This document shows, piece after piece, positions 31,196 to 41,261 of a DNA stretch of 64,000 nt. The position numbers and the translations under genes are program-made. Source of the stretch: Phytophthora sp. 'mugwort' (lineage: Eukaryota > Oomycota > Peronosporomycetes > Peronosporales > Peronosporaceae); contig JAUCEF010000016.1 of assembly GCA_033558025.1 (NCBI GenBank), positions 4,154,001 to 4,218,000 of the forward strand, given 5' to 3'. Position 1 is the stretch's first letter; every line of letters begins with the position of its first letter. Below the pieces are notes generated by a model. The model was not told the DNA's origin and did not search any database. It worked only from the letters and a program-made list of their open reading frames with translations.

Positions 31196-32281
31196 TTACA
31201 GATGAGCGCCCTCACGAGCGTGAAAGCCGCTAGCTGTGACAGCAGAAGTAGTGAGGGTGAGAGAGCCCTGGGGGCGTGGCCGGTAGGCAGGGGTTAATTG
31301 GCGTTTCGCTTTGAGTTTTGCAAACTCGAAACGGAGTCGACGTTCAACTCGGACATCAGTTTCACTGAAACTAGCCCGAGGGGCATCAATGGAAGAGAGC
31401 TTGCGAGCTCCTTCCACCCAACTTTGGAACTGTCCATCGTCTTCCCAAGACGTCTCTCCTGACAGGAGCAAGACTGGATAAGTCCGTATCGGTGGAACCG
31501 AGCCGTACCGAGCTTGCACTTGCAGGCGCTCACGATATTCGCGCTGAGTAGTCACTTGAGAAGTCAAGTATCTCTCTCTGAGAGACTCTCGCGCGGCGAG
31601 CTCGTCGGCTGTTGCGGCCGCCAGCCCAATCACATACGTGTTAAGAAATTCCGATGCTGCTCGGCGAGCCACTTTGCTGGGATCGCGAGGCTCAAAGCCG
31701 TAGTCACGACGTACGGGGTAAGCAATGGCCGAGCTATAGGCCGCCCGAACGGGGGAGCTGCGGATCAGCCGCGAGCTGTTGCTCTCGGACTTCGCCCAAA
31801 AGATTGGTGACGACACCAGATCCCCTGGGATCATCGGTTGTTCCGCGCGAAGGCAGCGGATGCGCATTGGGCAAGGCTCGTGGAGTCGAAAGCTCGAACG
31901 GATTTGGAGAGCGCAGTTGGCGGCGCGGGCTCGCGAGCAGACAGGGCTACTACCGGTCATGGACTCAGTGTAGTTGACCTCCTCTTCACTTTCCTCAAAG
32001 TCGTCAAAGAGGGCGTCTCGCGCAAAGCATACGGGGGCACTGCCTCCAGCGGCTTCGCCGCCTCCACTCATGGTCTTTTGACCGTATCGGCGCTGGCGCA
32101 CTGAGTAATACTGTCGCACCGAGAGCCGCGAGGGTGTGGGTGGCGCACGGTTAGTGACCTCTCCCGTACGGGATGACGAGAATAACGAAGTTGTCGGCGA
32201 CACAGAGGGGCTTAGCCCGCGGCGAGGGCTGTTATCGCGAGGCGAACGAGGGAGGTCAAAAGACCAATTGGCTGTTGACAT
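31196..32281 (-). CDS. Antisense accessory ORF between pol and the 3' LTR of the Gypsy element
   Basis: This frame is open for 361 codons from the ATG at 32281 (MSTANWSFDLPRSPRD) to a stop at 31196, on the strand opposite gag-pol and downstream of the chromodomain. The N-terminal third is Ser/Pro/Arg-rich, followed by an acidic patch (DDFEESEEE, about residue 92). The C-terminal half is better folded in appearance, with a helical segment rich in Ala and Glu (LAAATADELAARESLRERY) and TSWEDDGQFQSWVEGARKL. No known domain was recognised. The surrounding sense coding sequence carries many stops and frameshifts, whereas this frame carries none. It starts about 130 bp inside the 3' LTR boundary, so transcription could begin antisense from the LTR. 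Expression and function are unknown. Confidence 0.55.
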   Translation of the reverse strand: MSTANWSFDLPRSPRDNSPRRGLSPSVSPTTSLFSSSRTGEVTNRAPPTPSRLSVRQYYSVRQRRYGQKTMSGGGEAAGGSAPVCFARDALFDDFEESEEEVNYTESMTGSSPVCSRARAANCALQIRSSFRLHEPCPMRIRCLRAEQPMIPGDLVSSPIFWAKSESNSSRLIRSSPVRAAYSSAIAYPVRRDYGFEPRDPSKVARRAASEFLNTYVIGLAAATADELAARESLRERYLTSQVTTQREYRERLQVQARYGSVPPIRTYPVLLLSGETSWEDDGQFQSWVEGARKLSSIDAPRASFSETDVRVERRLRFEFAKLKAKRQLTPAYRPRPQGSLTLTTSAVTASGFHAREGAHL

Positions 32282-32408
32282 CTGAGTGTGAACACTCGAC
32301 GCAGAACAAACAGTTAAACGCTCTTGGAGCGGAAGGTCCCGGGTCTTTTTCGATTGATACAATCAGACCCTCGTGAATACGGTGTGTCCACGGTTTGGTG
32401 GGGGAGAG

Positions 32409-32608
32409 TGTAACAGGGTTACACGAAGATAACACAAGTGTAGCCGTGCTACGTATCACCTTGTAGTAAGTGGTACTTGGTACCACTTGGATTAACGGGA
32501 TTTCAGTACGTGGCCACAGGGCCACTCGATATGCATTTGACTAGGTTAAATTATGGTAGATAGTTAGAGTCATACATTTACACCACAGGCGGCTTTGTCG
32601 CAGATAAG
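32409..32608 (+). repeat. 3' LTR of the Gypsy element, left part
   Basis: It begins TGTAACAGGGTTACACG directly after the purine-rich GGTGGGGGAGAG (polypurine tract). It matches 25377-25579 and is cut by the Copia insertion after ATAAG. Confidence 0.88.
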
Positions 32609-32951
32609 TATTGAGGGTTGCCAGGTTTTGGTACTGTGTACCAGTAACCGGTTAACCCGAACCGGTCCAACACGATCCCGCGATGTTTACGGTACGTTGT
32701 TTACGCAACCGATGATTAGACGAGTAGGATGATTGGACGAGTGCGGAGTGTTGGTGATTGGATGCACCAAATGATTGGATGCAGGGCTGCATATCTATGT
32801 GGTAGACTAGGTAGTGTAAGCTCCGATAAATCAATCACTTTCGAATCTTCCTTCTTCAGCTCAAGTGGTCTTCACTCCGGTCCCCGCACCCAAGTGCAGA
32901 ACTCCCTCCGCTCAATCCAAGCCTCGCTTCAAGACCTCAACACCTTTATCA
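32609..32951 (+). repeat. 5' LTR of the Copia element
   Basis: It runs from TATTGAGGGTTGCC to CACCTTTATCA. The first dinucleotide is TA rather than the usual TG, in both LTRs. It contains the palindromic string AACCGGTTAACCCGAACCGGT near 32649. Confidence 0.95.
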
Positions 32952-32966
32952 GGTTATGAGCCCAAG
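32952..32966 (+). promoter_or_regulatory. Primer-binding site matching an internal (half) initiator tRNA-Met
   Basis: GGTTATGAGCCCAAG immediately follows the LTR. Its complement CTTGGGCTCATAACC reads like the anticodon arm of initiator tRNA-Met, including the CAT anticodon. Priming by a half-tRNA of this kind is known for Drosophila copia. The site overlaps the first ATG of gag (32956). Confidence 0.65.
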
Positions 32967-35724
32967 CACCATGTCCTCTGCCCAAGACGTCTCGACCAAG
33001 GTCTCCATCGACAAGTTTAACGGAGACAACTACGCGACGTGGAACCGCTACATGCGTGGCGTGTTCCTGACCAAGTCGACGTGGCATGTGGTGAATCGGG
33101 AAACGTCTCCATCCTTTACGGACTCCCGGGCCAAGGACGAGTATGTCAAGTCGAGCAACATCGCTTTTGGACTGATGTTGCTTCACATGGACGCCGACTA
33201 CCATCATGTGGTCGATGACTGCGAGGAAGCATGGATCGCGTGGACGCGCTTGAAGACGCTGTACGGTGGATCGCAGAAGGCTGGTCGCATCTACCTGAAG
33301 CGCCAACTCTTCAGCATGGAGATGTCGGAAGGCGGCAATGTGTTGCATCATTGCAACGGGGTCCTCAACATCAGCGCCAAGCTCAGCAGCATCGGTGCCA
33401 AGATGGAGGACGAGGACGTGGCGATCTGCTTGTTGCGCAGCCTCCCCAAGAGCTACGAGAACGTCGTGCTGAACTTGGAGATGAGCAGCGCTGAACTGCG
33501 GTCGCAAGACGTTGTGAAGGTGCTCACGAACGAGCACATCAAGCGACAAGGCGAGAAGACGGCGACGGTGAAGACTGAGAACGCGGCCAAGGCGTTCAAC
33601 ACCGACCGTGAGCCTCGCCAATGCACGTACTGCGGAAAATTGGGGCATGTCATTGACAAGTGCTGGACCAAGCAGAAGGACGAGAACAGAGGGCCAAGAC
33701 GCGGCGGCAACGGCCGTGGACGCGGGGCCAACAACATCCAGTGGAGAAACGACAGCGACGGCTACGACAACGACTACGATCGAGTGGCGTTCGCGGTTTC
33801 CCTGGAATGTGGAGTTTCGACGGACAAGAATGTGTCCGGGATGTGGGCGGTCGACAGCGGTGCCACGCACCATATTTGCAACGACAAGTCCAAGTTCGCC
33901 AATTTAATCGAGCGAAGTGAAGGCGAACTTTCGGTGGCCGATGGCAACAAGGCTGCCATCAAGGGTGTGGGGACCATCGTGGAAAGAGTGGTCCTGCCTA
34001 ACGGCGACGAGCGCGAGATCGAGATCAAGAACGCGCTTTACGTGCCAAATATGAGCAAGAATCTGCTTTCAGTGCCGCAGATAAACAAGCATGGCAAGTT
34101 CCAAGTGGTATTTGACGGCACTGAGATGCACGTTTCGCGCAAGGACTCGAATCAAGTGGTGGCGACGGCGGATCTCGTGGACGGACTCTACTGGCTTCGC
34201 ACACCTCAGCGATCGGCAAATGCGGCGACAAGTGGAAGGACGGTCGATTTGCACGCGCGTATGGGTCACGCTCCAGTCGAGGTTCTTCGCAAGATGGTCG
34301 ACACCAAGATGATCAAGGACGCGAAAGCACCTTCCAAGTCGAGTGGACCAAGTGTGTGTCGTGGTTGCCAGCAAGGCAAAATGGTCCAAAAACCATTCCC
34401 AAGCAACCGTGACAAGCGTCGCTACGACACATTTGAGCTGCTCCACTTTGACATCTGCGGACCCATGGAGGAAAACTCGCTTGGCGGTAGCAAGTACCTG
34501 CTCCTGATCGTGGACGAAGCCAGCGGATGCATGAAGGGTTTCTGTCTGCGTGCCAAGTCGGAAAGTGAAGACTGCATCAAGACATACATCATGAAGGTGC
34601 AGACGCAGTTCGGCAAGAAGGTCAAGTTTGTGCGGCACGACGGAGCTCGTGAGTTTGCGACTAACTCGCTCAAGGATTTTTACGAAGACGAAGGCATCGA
34701 GCAGCAAACCACGGTTCCGTACGCGCACCAGACCAACGGCACGGCAGAGCGAGCCATCCGAACTATCGTCACGATCGGCCGCAGCATGTTGCATCACGCC
34801 AAGCTGGACAAGTGTTTCTGGGCTGAGGCGGCGATGACGGCCATCTATGTGAAGAACCGCCTGCCGTCACCCAAGATCGAGCACAAGACTCCGTTCGAGA
34901 TCGTCTACAAGTCCAAGCCGAGTGTGAAGCACATGCGTGTTTTCGGCTGTCGGACGTACATCCTGACTCCGAAGGAGAAGCGACTCAAGTGGGATCCCAA
35001 GGCTCGCGCCGGATTGTTTCTGGGTTACGAAGAAGTGTCCAAGGCGTATCGACTTTATGACATCGAGGCGGGGCAGGTGGTCATCAGTCGCGATGTCAAC
35101 TTCGATGAATCAACCTTTGGATTTTCACCGTCGATTTCTGATGAAGATGTCGACGACCTGGACTTCGACTCGCTCGACATCGACGATGATGGTCCGCGCC
35201 AGACGGAGTACAAACAGGCAGGGAAGCGCAAGAGCCGCCCGAGTGACGAAGATGAAGCTGCCAGAAGACCGCGCGCTGTGCGTCATCGACCTGGACTGGA
35301 AGAAGCAAGTGCACCGAACGACTCCCCTTCGCACCGAACAGACGCAGATGAAGAAGAAAAGTCTGGAGACCAAGATGAAGAATCGACTCCATCTGTGTTT
35401 TGGCGTGCAAGTGCCAACGCGGTCGAAGCAGCCGTGGACTTATCGGAGCCGTCGACATTCCAAGAAGCGGTCAACGGCCCGGACCAATTGCACTGGCGCA
35501 AGGCGATTCGTGCTGAGTTAAAGTCGATGGACTTCGTGGTGTGTTTCGTGCTGCCAAGTTGCCCAGCGGACAAAGCGCCATCGGTACCAAGTGGGTGTTC
35601 AAGATTAAGCGCAAAGCCGACGGATCGATCGAGAAGTACAAGGCGCGCCTGGTGGCCAAGGGTTTCAAGCAAAAGTACGGCATCGACTACACGGAGACGT
35701 TCTCGCCCGTGGTCAAGTACGTGA
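32956..35724 (+). pseudogene. Copia gag-protease-integrase frame, ending in a frameshift before RT
   Basis: The frame encodes gag ([17 protein letters not shown] near residue 16), a CCHC zinc knuckle ([14 protein letters not shown], residues 223-236), an aspartic protease ([10 protein letters not shown], about 297-306), and the integrase zinc-binding domain ([16 protein letters not shown], about 435-475). The integrase catalytic core follows with Asp in LLHFDICGP (about 499), Asp in VRHDGAREF (about 561) and Glu in [10 protein letters not shown] (about 597). Up to about codon 857 the sequence matches a normal Copia polyprotein. A single-base loss near 35530 then shifts the ribosome into an unrelated tail ending at 35724. 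The first ATG lies in the primer-binding site; a second in-frame ATG is at 32971. Everything else looks undamaged. Confidence 0.9.
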
Positions 35725-36995
35725 CGCTGCGCATGGTCATCGCGATTGCCAAGTATTTCGACTGGCCCCTCGACCAACTCGACGTGGTAACGGCATTTCT
35801 GTACGGCGTCATGAAGGAGTTGGTGTTCTGCGTGGTTCCTGAAGGCGTCGAGCTGGATGGTGATTTCGACTGCCTGGAATTGGTCAAGGCGATTTACGGT
35901 CTCAAGCAAGCTTCGCGCGTATGGAACGAGACCTTCGACGAATTCGTGTGTTCTATCGGTTTTCTAGTTTCAGCCTTCGACCCGTGCCTCTACATCAAGG
36001 TTGTCGATGGCCACTGTGTGCTCGTGCTGGTCTACGTGGACGATGTGTTGGTCACCGGAAGTTCACCCGAGCTGATCTCACGCACGAAGAACGACCTCAA
36101 GACACGCTTCGAAATGACTGACAGTGGCAAGTGTGTGTTCGTCCTTGGAATCGAGCTGGTGGATGGCCCGGACGGCAGCGTGACGATGTGCCAGCGGCGC
36201 TATGTGGATGATATCCTGAAGCGTTTCGGTATGGACGAGTGCAAGGCTGTGGTGAGTCCGGTAGACATGAGCACTCGACTGGTTCCAAGTGACGCAGCGA
36301 CCAAGGTGAACGCTCCGTTTCGCGAAGCTGTGGGTGCCCTCATGCACTTGATGACTGCTACTCGCCCGGATATCGCGTACGCAGTAGGCTATGTATCGCG
36401 CTTCATGGAGAACCCCCAAGAGGAACACTGGGTTGCGGTCAAGCGCATTTTTCGCTATCTACAAGGCACCAAGACGCATGGAATCTGTTTCAAGCCAGGC
36501 AACAAGATCGACTTTCGTGGGTATTCGGATGCGGACTGGGCTGGCGACCTCGCGGACCGCAAGTCGACTTCCGGCTACACGTTCATGCTGATGGGTGCGC
36601 CAGTGAGCTGGGGAAGCAAGAAGCAGTCAAGTGTTTCGCTGTCTACGAGCGAGGCGGAATACATCGCGCTCAGTCTGGCGATCCAAGAAGGCAAGTGGAT
36701 TCATCGCCTGCTATGCGAGATTTTGGCGGCTGCCAACGAGACTGGACCCGAGCTCAATATCCGCGAAGACAACCAGTCGTGCATCAAGATGACGAAGAAC
36801 CCAGTGAACCATGGTCGCGCCAAGCACATCGACATCAAGTACCATCACATCCGTGATGAGGTCAAGCGCGGCGAAGTCAAGCTCGAGTACTGCGAGACTT
36901 CTATCATGCTGGCGGACATCATGACCAAGGCACTGCCAGGACCGCGCCACACGGATCTGACGGCGTCCCTCGGTATCCACGCGTGTTCGCATTGA
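35541..36995 (+). pseudogene. Copia reverse transcriptase and RNase H frame
   Basis: This is the rest of the Copia polyprotein in the -1 frame. It begins in the RT N-terminal block ([15 protein letters not shown]), continues through LDVVTAFLYG (motif A) and VLVYVDDVLVTG (catalytic YVDD, about 36030), and ends with RNase H (GYSDADWAGDLADRKSTSGY, about 36520-36580, and EAEYIALS). The frame opens at GTG with no natural ATG, so it depends on the upstream frame. The TGA stop at 36993-36995 lies at the edge of the polypurine tract. All catalytic residues are present. Confidence 0.92.
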
Positions 36996-37002
36996 GGGGG
37001 CG
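36994..37002 (+). promoter_or_regulatory. Polypurine tract of the Copia element
   Basis: GAGGGGG directly precedes the 3' LTR and overlaps the pol stop codon. It would prime plus-strand synthesis. Confidence 0.7.
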
Positions 37003-37345
37003 TATTGAGGGTTGCCAGGTTTTGGTACTGTGTACCAGTAACCGGTTAACCCGAACCGGTCCAACACGATCCCGCGATGTTTACGGTACGTTGTTTACGC
37101 AACCGATGATTAGACGAGTAGGATGATTGGACGAGTGCGGAGTGTTGGTGATTGGATGCACCAAATGATTGGATGCAGGGCTGCATATCTATGTGGTAGA
37201 CTAGGTAGTGTAAGCTCCGATAAATCAATCACTTTCGAATCTTCCTTCTTCAGCTCAAGTGGTCTTCACTCCGGTCCCCGCACCCAAGTGCAGAACTCCC
37301 TCCGCTCAATCCAAGCCTCGCTTCAAGACCTCAACACCTTTATCA
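37003..37345 (+). repeat. 3' LTR of the Copia element
   Basis: It has the same length and, on reading, the same sequence as 32609-32951. Confidence 0.95.
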
Positions 37346-37478
37346 ATAAGCAAACAAATGACAGTTCAGTTTTAGCATTAAAGAGAGTGTTGCCCTAGTT
37401 TTAGGAATACTGACTCTTTGAGTCTCTATTGGTATAGAGTGATCAAGCCTCTGCGGAGACCTAAGGGGTTAGGATAAC
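37346..37478 (+). repeat. 3' LTR of the Gypsy element, right part
   Basis: It resumes at ATAAGCAAACAAATG (the Copia target duplication followed by LTR sequence) and matches 25574-25707 to the end, GGATAAC. Confidence 0.88.
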
Positions 37479-37985
37479 AAGTTGACCCATTCTATCCAAG
37501 GAATCGGCCATCCTCGCTCTGCATCTTGACACGGTAGCTCTGTAGGGCGACATGCTGTTGAAGATCTGCGTTCAATCAGCACGAGATATTGAAGCTCTGC
37601 GTCCAATCAGCGGTGTCGACGCGATCGTGCCAGGTCACCCATCACGTGCTGTGCAGCTTTCGCGCCCTGAGTTGCGCGCGCACTACCCTCCAGGCAGAGG
37701 CTACGTGGGGTTCAACACGAGTTACGCGCGCTTTTAATCACCTTTTCCTCATGAACGGCGGGCTTGAACTCGATTGTTCGCTCCTGACCAACCGGTTAGT
37801 CAAGTCGCGAAGATCGGTGCGGTTGGGCTCAGTAAGAGATCACTTCGTAAGTCACTTCCTCAAACCCAGATCACCTCTACCGCACCCCGCCCAACCTCTC
37901 TCGGTATGAGCTCCTTGAAAACATTCTCTAGAGTGCTCATTTATCCGCTAACGGCTGTACGTCTGTCGTATCATCTCTCTGTAGA
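37479..37985. other. Non-coding flank right of the Gypsy element
   Basis: A 27 bp near-repeat (GAAGATCTGCGTTCAATCAGC and GAAGCTCTGCGTCCAATCAGC) occurs at 37560 and 37589. No gene is supported. This may be the upstream region of the DUF6818-like relic. Confidence 0.35.
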
Positions 37986-39333
37986 CCCAAATGGGAAAGC
38001 ATGCAGGTGCTCAGAACTACTTGCTGCCGGAGTCATGCACATGCTCGACATCATTAAGCGAGTCCTACCACAAGGGAAGGATGTGTGGGGCACCGTGTCG
38101 GCTCGCTATGGCGCCACGAAGGACACCCATTGGTCTTAGAGAGACATGGAGAGTCTTCGTCGAAAGTTTAAGGCGCTTTACGGTCTCCGGAGACCAACCG
38201 GACTGACAGACATGCCTGTGCACGTTGGCCTCGCAAAAGAGGAGAAACGGCTCGTTGATGAGGCCAGCTCTGTCTTCGTTACGAGCGACTATGAGCTTGA
38301 ACAACAGCCAAGCCAGCCTCAATGGCATTGCTAATCCCGGGGCCCGGATCCCTCGTCACTTACTGATTCAACAGGCGAATGTTCCGGTACGCTTGACGTC
38401 GACGAGAGCATCGACGCATCGCACGTCGCTAAGTCTGAGGGCAACTTCGACGGATACGAGTCTTCGGGGACGCTACAGTTCGATCTTTCGTGTGACGACG
38501 ACCCCAGCATGGAGGAATCCTCTAGCGTGGAGGAGGAGACCGTCGTGGGCAAGGCGGCCACCTTTCAGGAGACCGCGGAAAGGAAGCTCATCAGCTTCCG
38601 AAGGCGTTGGCTAAGTCGATGAAGAAGGGGCTTCCAAAAGCGGCTCTTAAGAACAAGATATGTACGCCGACTGCCGCTGCCAATACTAAGAAGGCCAAGC
38701 TGCCCGGAGTTACGGCTACATCGCTATCCCAGTCTAGCACGACTCCTATTTTGAAACCACCTGCATCGGCAGGCGCTCGCGAACGCCTTCGATATCCGAA
38801 CTGGACGGACAGATCTGACCGGCTCAGCGGCGTCACTCTGGCGGAGATGCGTGAATCGATGGCGAAGAGAACGTATTCGGAGTTCGATGTGGAGAACCAC
38901 ATTGAGCACCTGCGAGCGGTGCTCGAGTGGAGGAGGCGAGTTACATGAAACCGAACGACTGAACACAGTGAAGGCTGCGGCCGAGCTCAAGCGCAAGCTG
39001 AAAGCCATGACACAGAGTGTATCCAGCTCCGGAAACGACCTGGTGAGGACCATCATAGTTTTGCGAGCTGATGCCGAGTGCGTGGACGCTGCTCGTGCTG
39101 AGGTAGCGGAAGCCAGACGCCGTGAAGAGCGCCGTGTAGACCGTGAGGTGCTAGAAGCTTGTCGCGAGGAGGAGCGTTGCACTGAACGTGAAGCGATGGA
39201 AGAGCGCGGCGAGAGGATCGCAGGGAAGCTCGCCAACACATGCATGCATGTTGATGTAGACGGCTCTTCAAAATGGGACGCTGCCAGGAGTCCGCCTTTA
39301 GGAGACGGAGATCCCAACGTCGGTTGCAACTAG
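37986..39333 (+). pseudogene. DUF6818-like (SANT/Myb-related) gene relic
   Basis: The 5' part (37990-38330) in two frames reads GKHAGAQNYLL, then MLDIIKRVLPQGKDVWGTV, ESLRRKFKALYGLRRPTG and VHVGLAKEEKRLVDEA. This pattern is that of the oomycete DUF6818 family as I remember it: a Myb/SANT-like helical N-terminus often linked to mobile DNA. A stop (near 38138) and frame changes break it. The middle is Ser/Asp-rich. The 3' part (38600-39333) is Lys/Arg-rich and then a long charged coiled coil (VAEARRREERRVDREVL and similar). A patch at 38885-38930 is nearly identical to the Gypsy RT sequence at 28453-28496, inside an otherwise ordinary stretch of this gene. The family assignment is from memory, not a search. 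Confidence 0.55.
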
Positions 39334-39646
39334 CACGGTTGCTAGCAACATTTCAACACGGAGCTCACCGAGATGTAGCAACGCCCACTATTGCGTACAC
39401 CAGTGCACTCTTTCCGTATAGGTAATGTTTACTATATATATCTTCTTTTTCGTTGTCACAAATTATAATGGCGTCCCATTGTTGTTCTCGAATGACGGGG
39501 TCTTGGTCAACTACGAGTAGAGTCAACTGCTCGAATGACATGTAGAATTACCATCTAAATCCACATGTATTACTAGTGAGGAACCACGACGCGCTATGGA
39601 TAGAAACGTACGTGTATTCGTAGTGCATTACGAAACTACGCAAAGC
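39334..39646. other. AT-rich non-coding spacer
   Basis: No ORF or repeat of note was seen. It is probably the 3' flank of the minus-strand Harbinger relic. Confidence 0.5.
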
Positions 39647-40942
39647 TCAGCAGCTAACACGCGCGAAGATAGTTCGAATCTGGCTGATTACCGTAGAAGG
39701 GACTCTGTAGTTCGACAGCTTGAACACGTTAGATAGCAGTAGACGTCGACAATCGGGATCATACGGGAGAGGCAGGAGCAAGCGATGGTACGCTTTCTCG
39801 ACGCTGCCCATGCCCCACTCCGCTGCCAGCCCACGGATGTGATGGCGTTGTGGAGCATCCTGGTGGGGCGACGTACATATGGCAGCAGTCGATCGATATC
39901 TCCATCTTTCTAAGGCGTCAAAATTCGTCCTCTCATGGCGGACGAGCACCGGAACGACGAATCGCTGACGATAGCGAGACTCTGATCTGGGCGCAGGCGG
40001 GTATTCAGCAGTTTAACTCGGAGCTCCAGGCTTGTGTCTGTATCATTCCATGAGCCAGGGCAGTTATGTTTAGCCCACAAAATGCACCCATCAGCTCCAA
40101 AGCATATCGTCCCAGTGACGAAGACGCTATGGACCCACACGTTATAATTGGCATTCGGAGATCCGAACAACTCGGCTGCATCACCTACACTACCAAGCAA
40201 ATAATGCACATGTAAGTCTCAAGATGAGGATCAATACGTGCTCATAATGTAATTCTTGTCATCAACAAAGCCGAACATATTTTTCAGTAGCGGCTCTCGG
40301 GCTTCACCCAGGTTGCCATCCGAAGCTGGTGCTCGATTGATGGCCAGCCAATTCTAGCAGGATAGAAACCCCTTAATGTAGCTTGTAGAGCGGCGTCACC
40401 ACGAGCGAGTGTGCGCTGGAGTGTAGTCGGTAGTATCTGTACTGCGAACCCTTCCCACAACGTCTTGAGACCCATCGAGCCCGCGTAGTAGTGGATGAGC
40501 AGCCCGAGCACTTGGTGATGGGGTTTCAGCCTGGGGCCGCCCTCTCTTCAGCCAAACGGCGGATGATATAGAAGGCGGAGACGATCAAGCAGCCCATCAA
40601 AGGCAGTGCTACAAAACATGGGTAGCACAACAGGAATTAGGGAGAATTAATAACTTGCGGGGGCATACTCAAACGTTTACGAGTTAGCGTAGTGACGTCA
40701 AGTAAGTTAGCATCCGTCCCATATTGATACAGGATTGTCCACGCTGACAAATGGGGTGCACCGAGGCACGCGGATGACAGCCTATTGCGGATTCGAAGCT
40801 GCCGCTTCAACTCCGCAACGACCAGGACTTTGTGCACATCGTGGCGCACAAGCTGAAGAAGCGTGGTCATCACCACGAGTACAGGGGAATCATCATGAAC
40901 GAGTAGTGATAAGGGGCAATAACGGAGGGAACGACCCTTCAT
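39647..40942 (-). pseudogene. PIF/Harbinger-type transposase relic
   Basis: Read leftward, the N-terminal part is at 40942-40640 (LKRQLRIRNRLSSACLGA, DANLLDVTTLTR). A helical region follows at 40511-40284 (HYYAGSMGLKTLWEGF, ARIGWPSIEHQLRMA). The DDE_4-type nuclease core comes next: FVDDKN (first Asp, about 40265), HSVFVTGTICFGADGCILW (about 40120), HNCPGSWNDTDTSLELR (about 40060) and IVSDSSF (second Asp, about 39970). AAEWGMGSVEKAYHRLL (about 39825) and a YRVPSTVISQIRTIF tail near 39670 complete it. Several frame changes and an intron-like gap near 40200-40250 are present. No second Harbinger ORF (Myb-like) was identified nearby. Confidence 0.65.
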
Positions 40943-41261
40943 TCTGCTCTGTTCTGCGTCTTGAAAATGAACTTGGAAGCCTGAATTGGCGCGAGAGCTG
41001 TGTGTTCTTTGGTAATGTCATTTACGGTTGTATCTGTAAGCGAATTCGGACAGTTGGAGCTGGACACAGCAAGCTCGCCTTACCGCTGTTTTGGGGGTTC
41101 GTTTTGACATAATCAGGAAAGCTATGGCATACGGAGAGTACACAGTCTGAGGTAAGGGTCATCGGCGGGGCCACAGTGGGACGGTGTATCCCCTATTCAG
41201 CCCAGATGGTATTACTCTAAACCAACGACCAACACTCCTGCTCGGTGAAATTTAGTGGCGA

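Larger units (their letters stand above)
32609..37345 (+). mobile_element. Young Copia LTR retrotransposon nested in the Gypsy 3' LTR
   Basis: The element is 4737 bp with two 343 bp LTRs that appear identical, a primer site, a gag-pol frame split by one frameshift, and a polypurine tract. It is bounded by the 5 bp target duplication ATAAG (32604-32608 and 37346-37350). The intact Gypsy 5' LTR shows the empty site, CAGATAAGCAAAC. Protease precedes integrase, which precedes reverse transcriptase; this order defines Ty1/Copia. The identical LTRs imply a very recent insertion. Confidence 0.96.
25377..37478 (+). mobile_element. Gypsy (chromovirus-type) LTR retrotransposon, interrupted by a nested Copia element
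   Basis: Two LTRs (25377-25708, and 32409-32608 continued at 37346-37478) enclose degenerate gag, protease, reverse transcriptase, RNase H, integrase and chromodomain-like regions, in the Ty3/Gypsy order. Without the Copia insertion the element is about 7.4 kb. LTRs differ at a handful of positions and one 3 bp indel (about 2% by eye), so this insertion is older than the Copia. The flanks (ACTCA on the left, AGTTG on the right) show no target duplication. An antisense ORF occupies the space between the end of pol and the 3' LTR. Confidence 0.88.

Noticed and set aside
32929..33873. 314-residue open frame on the minus strand
   Set aside because: It is antisense to the Copia gag with its zinc knuckle; the long frame reflects codon bias of the real gene.
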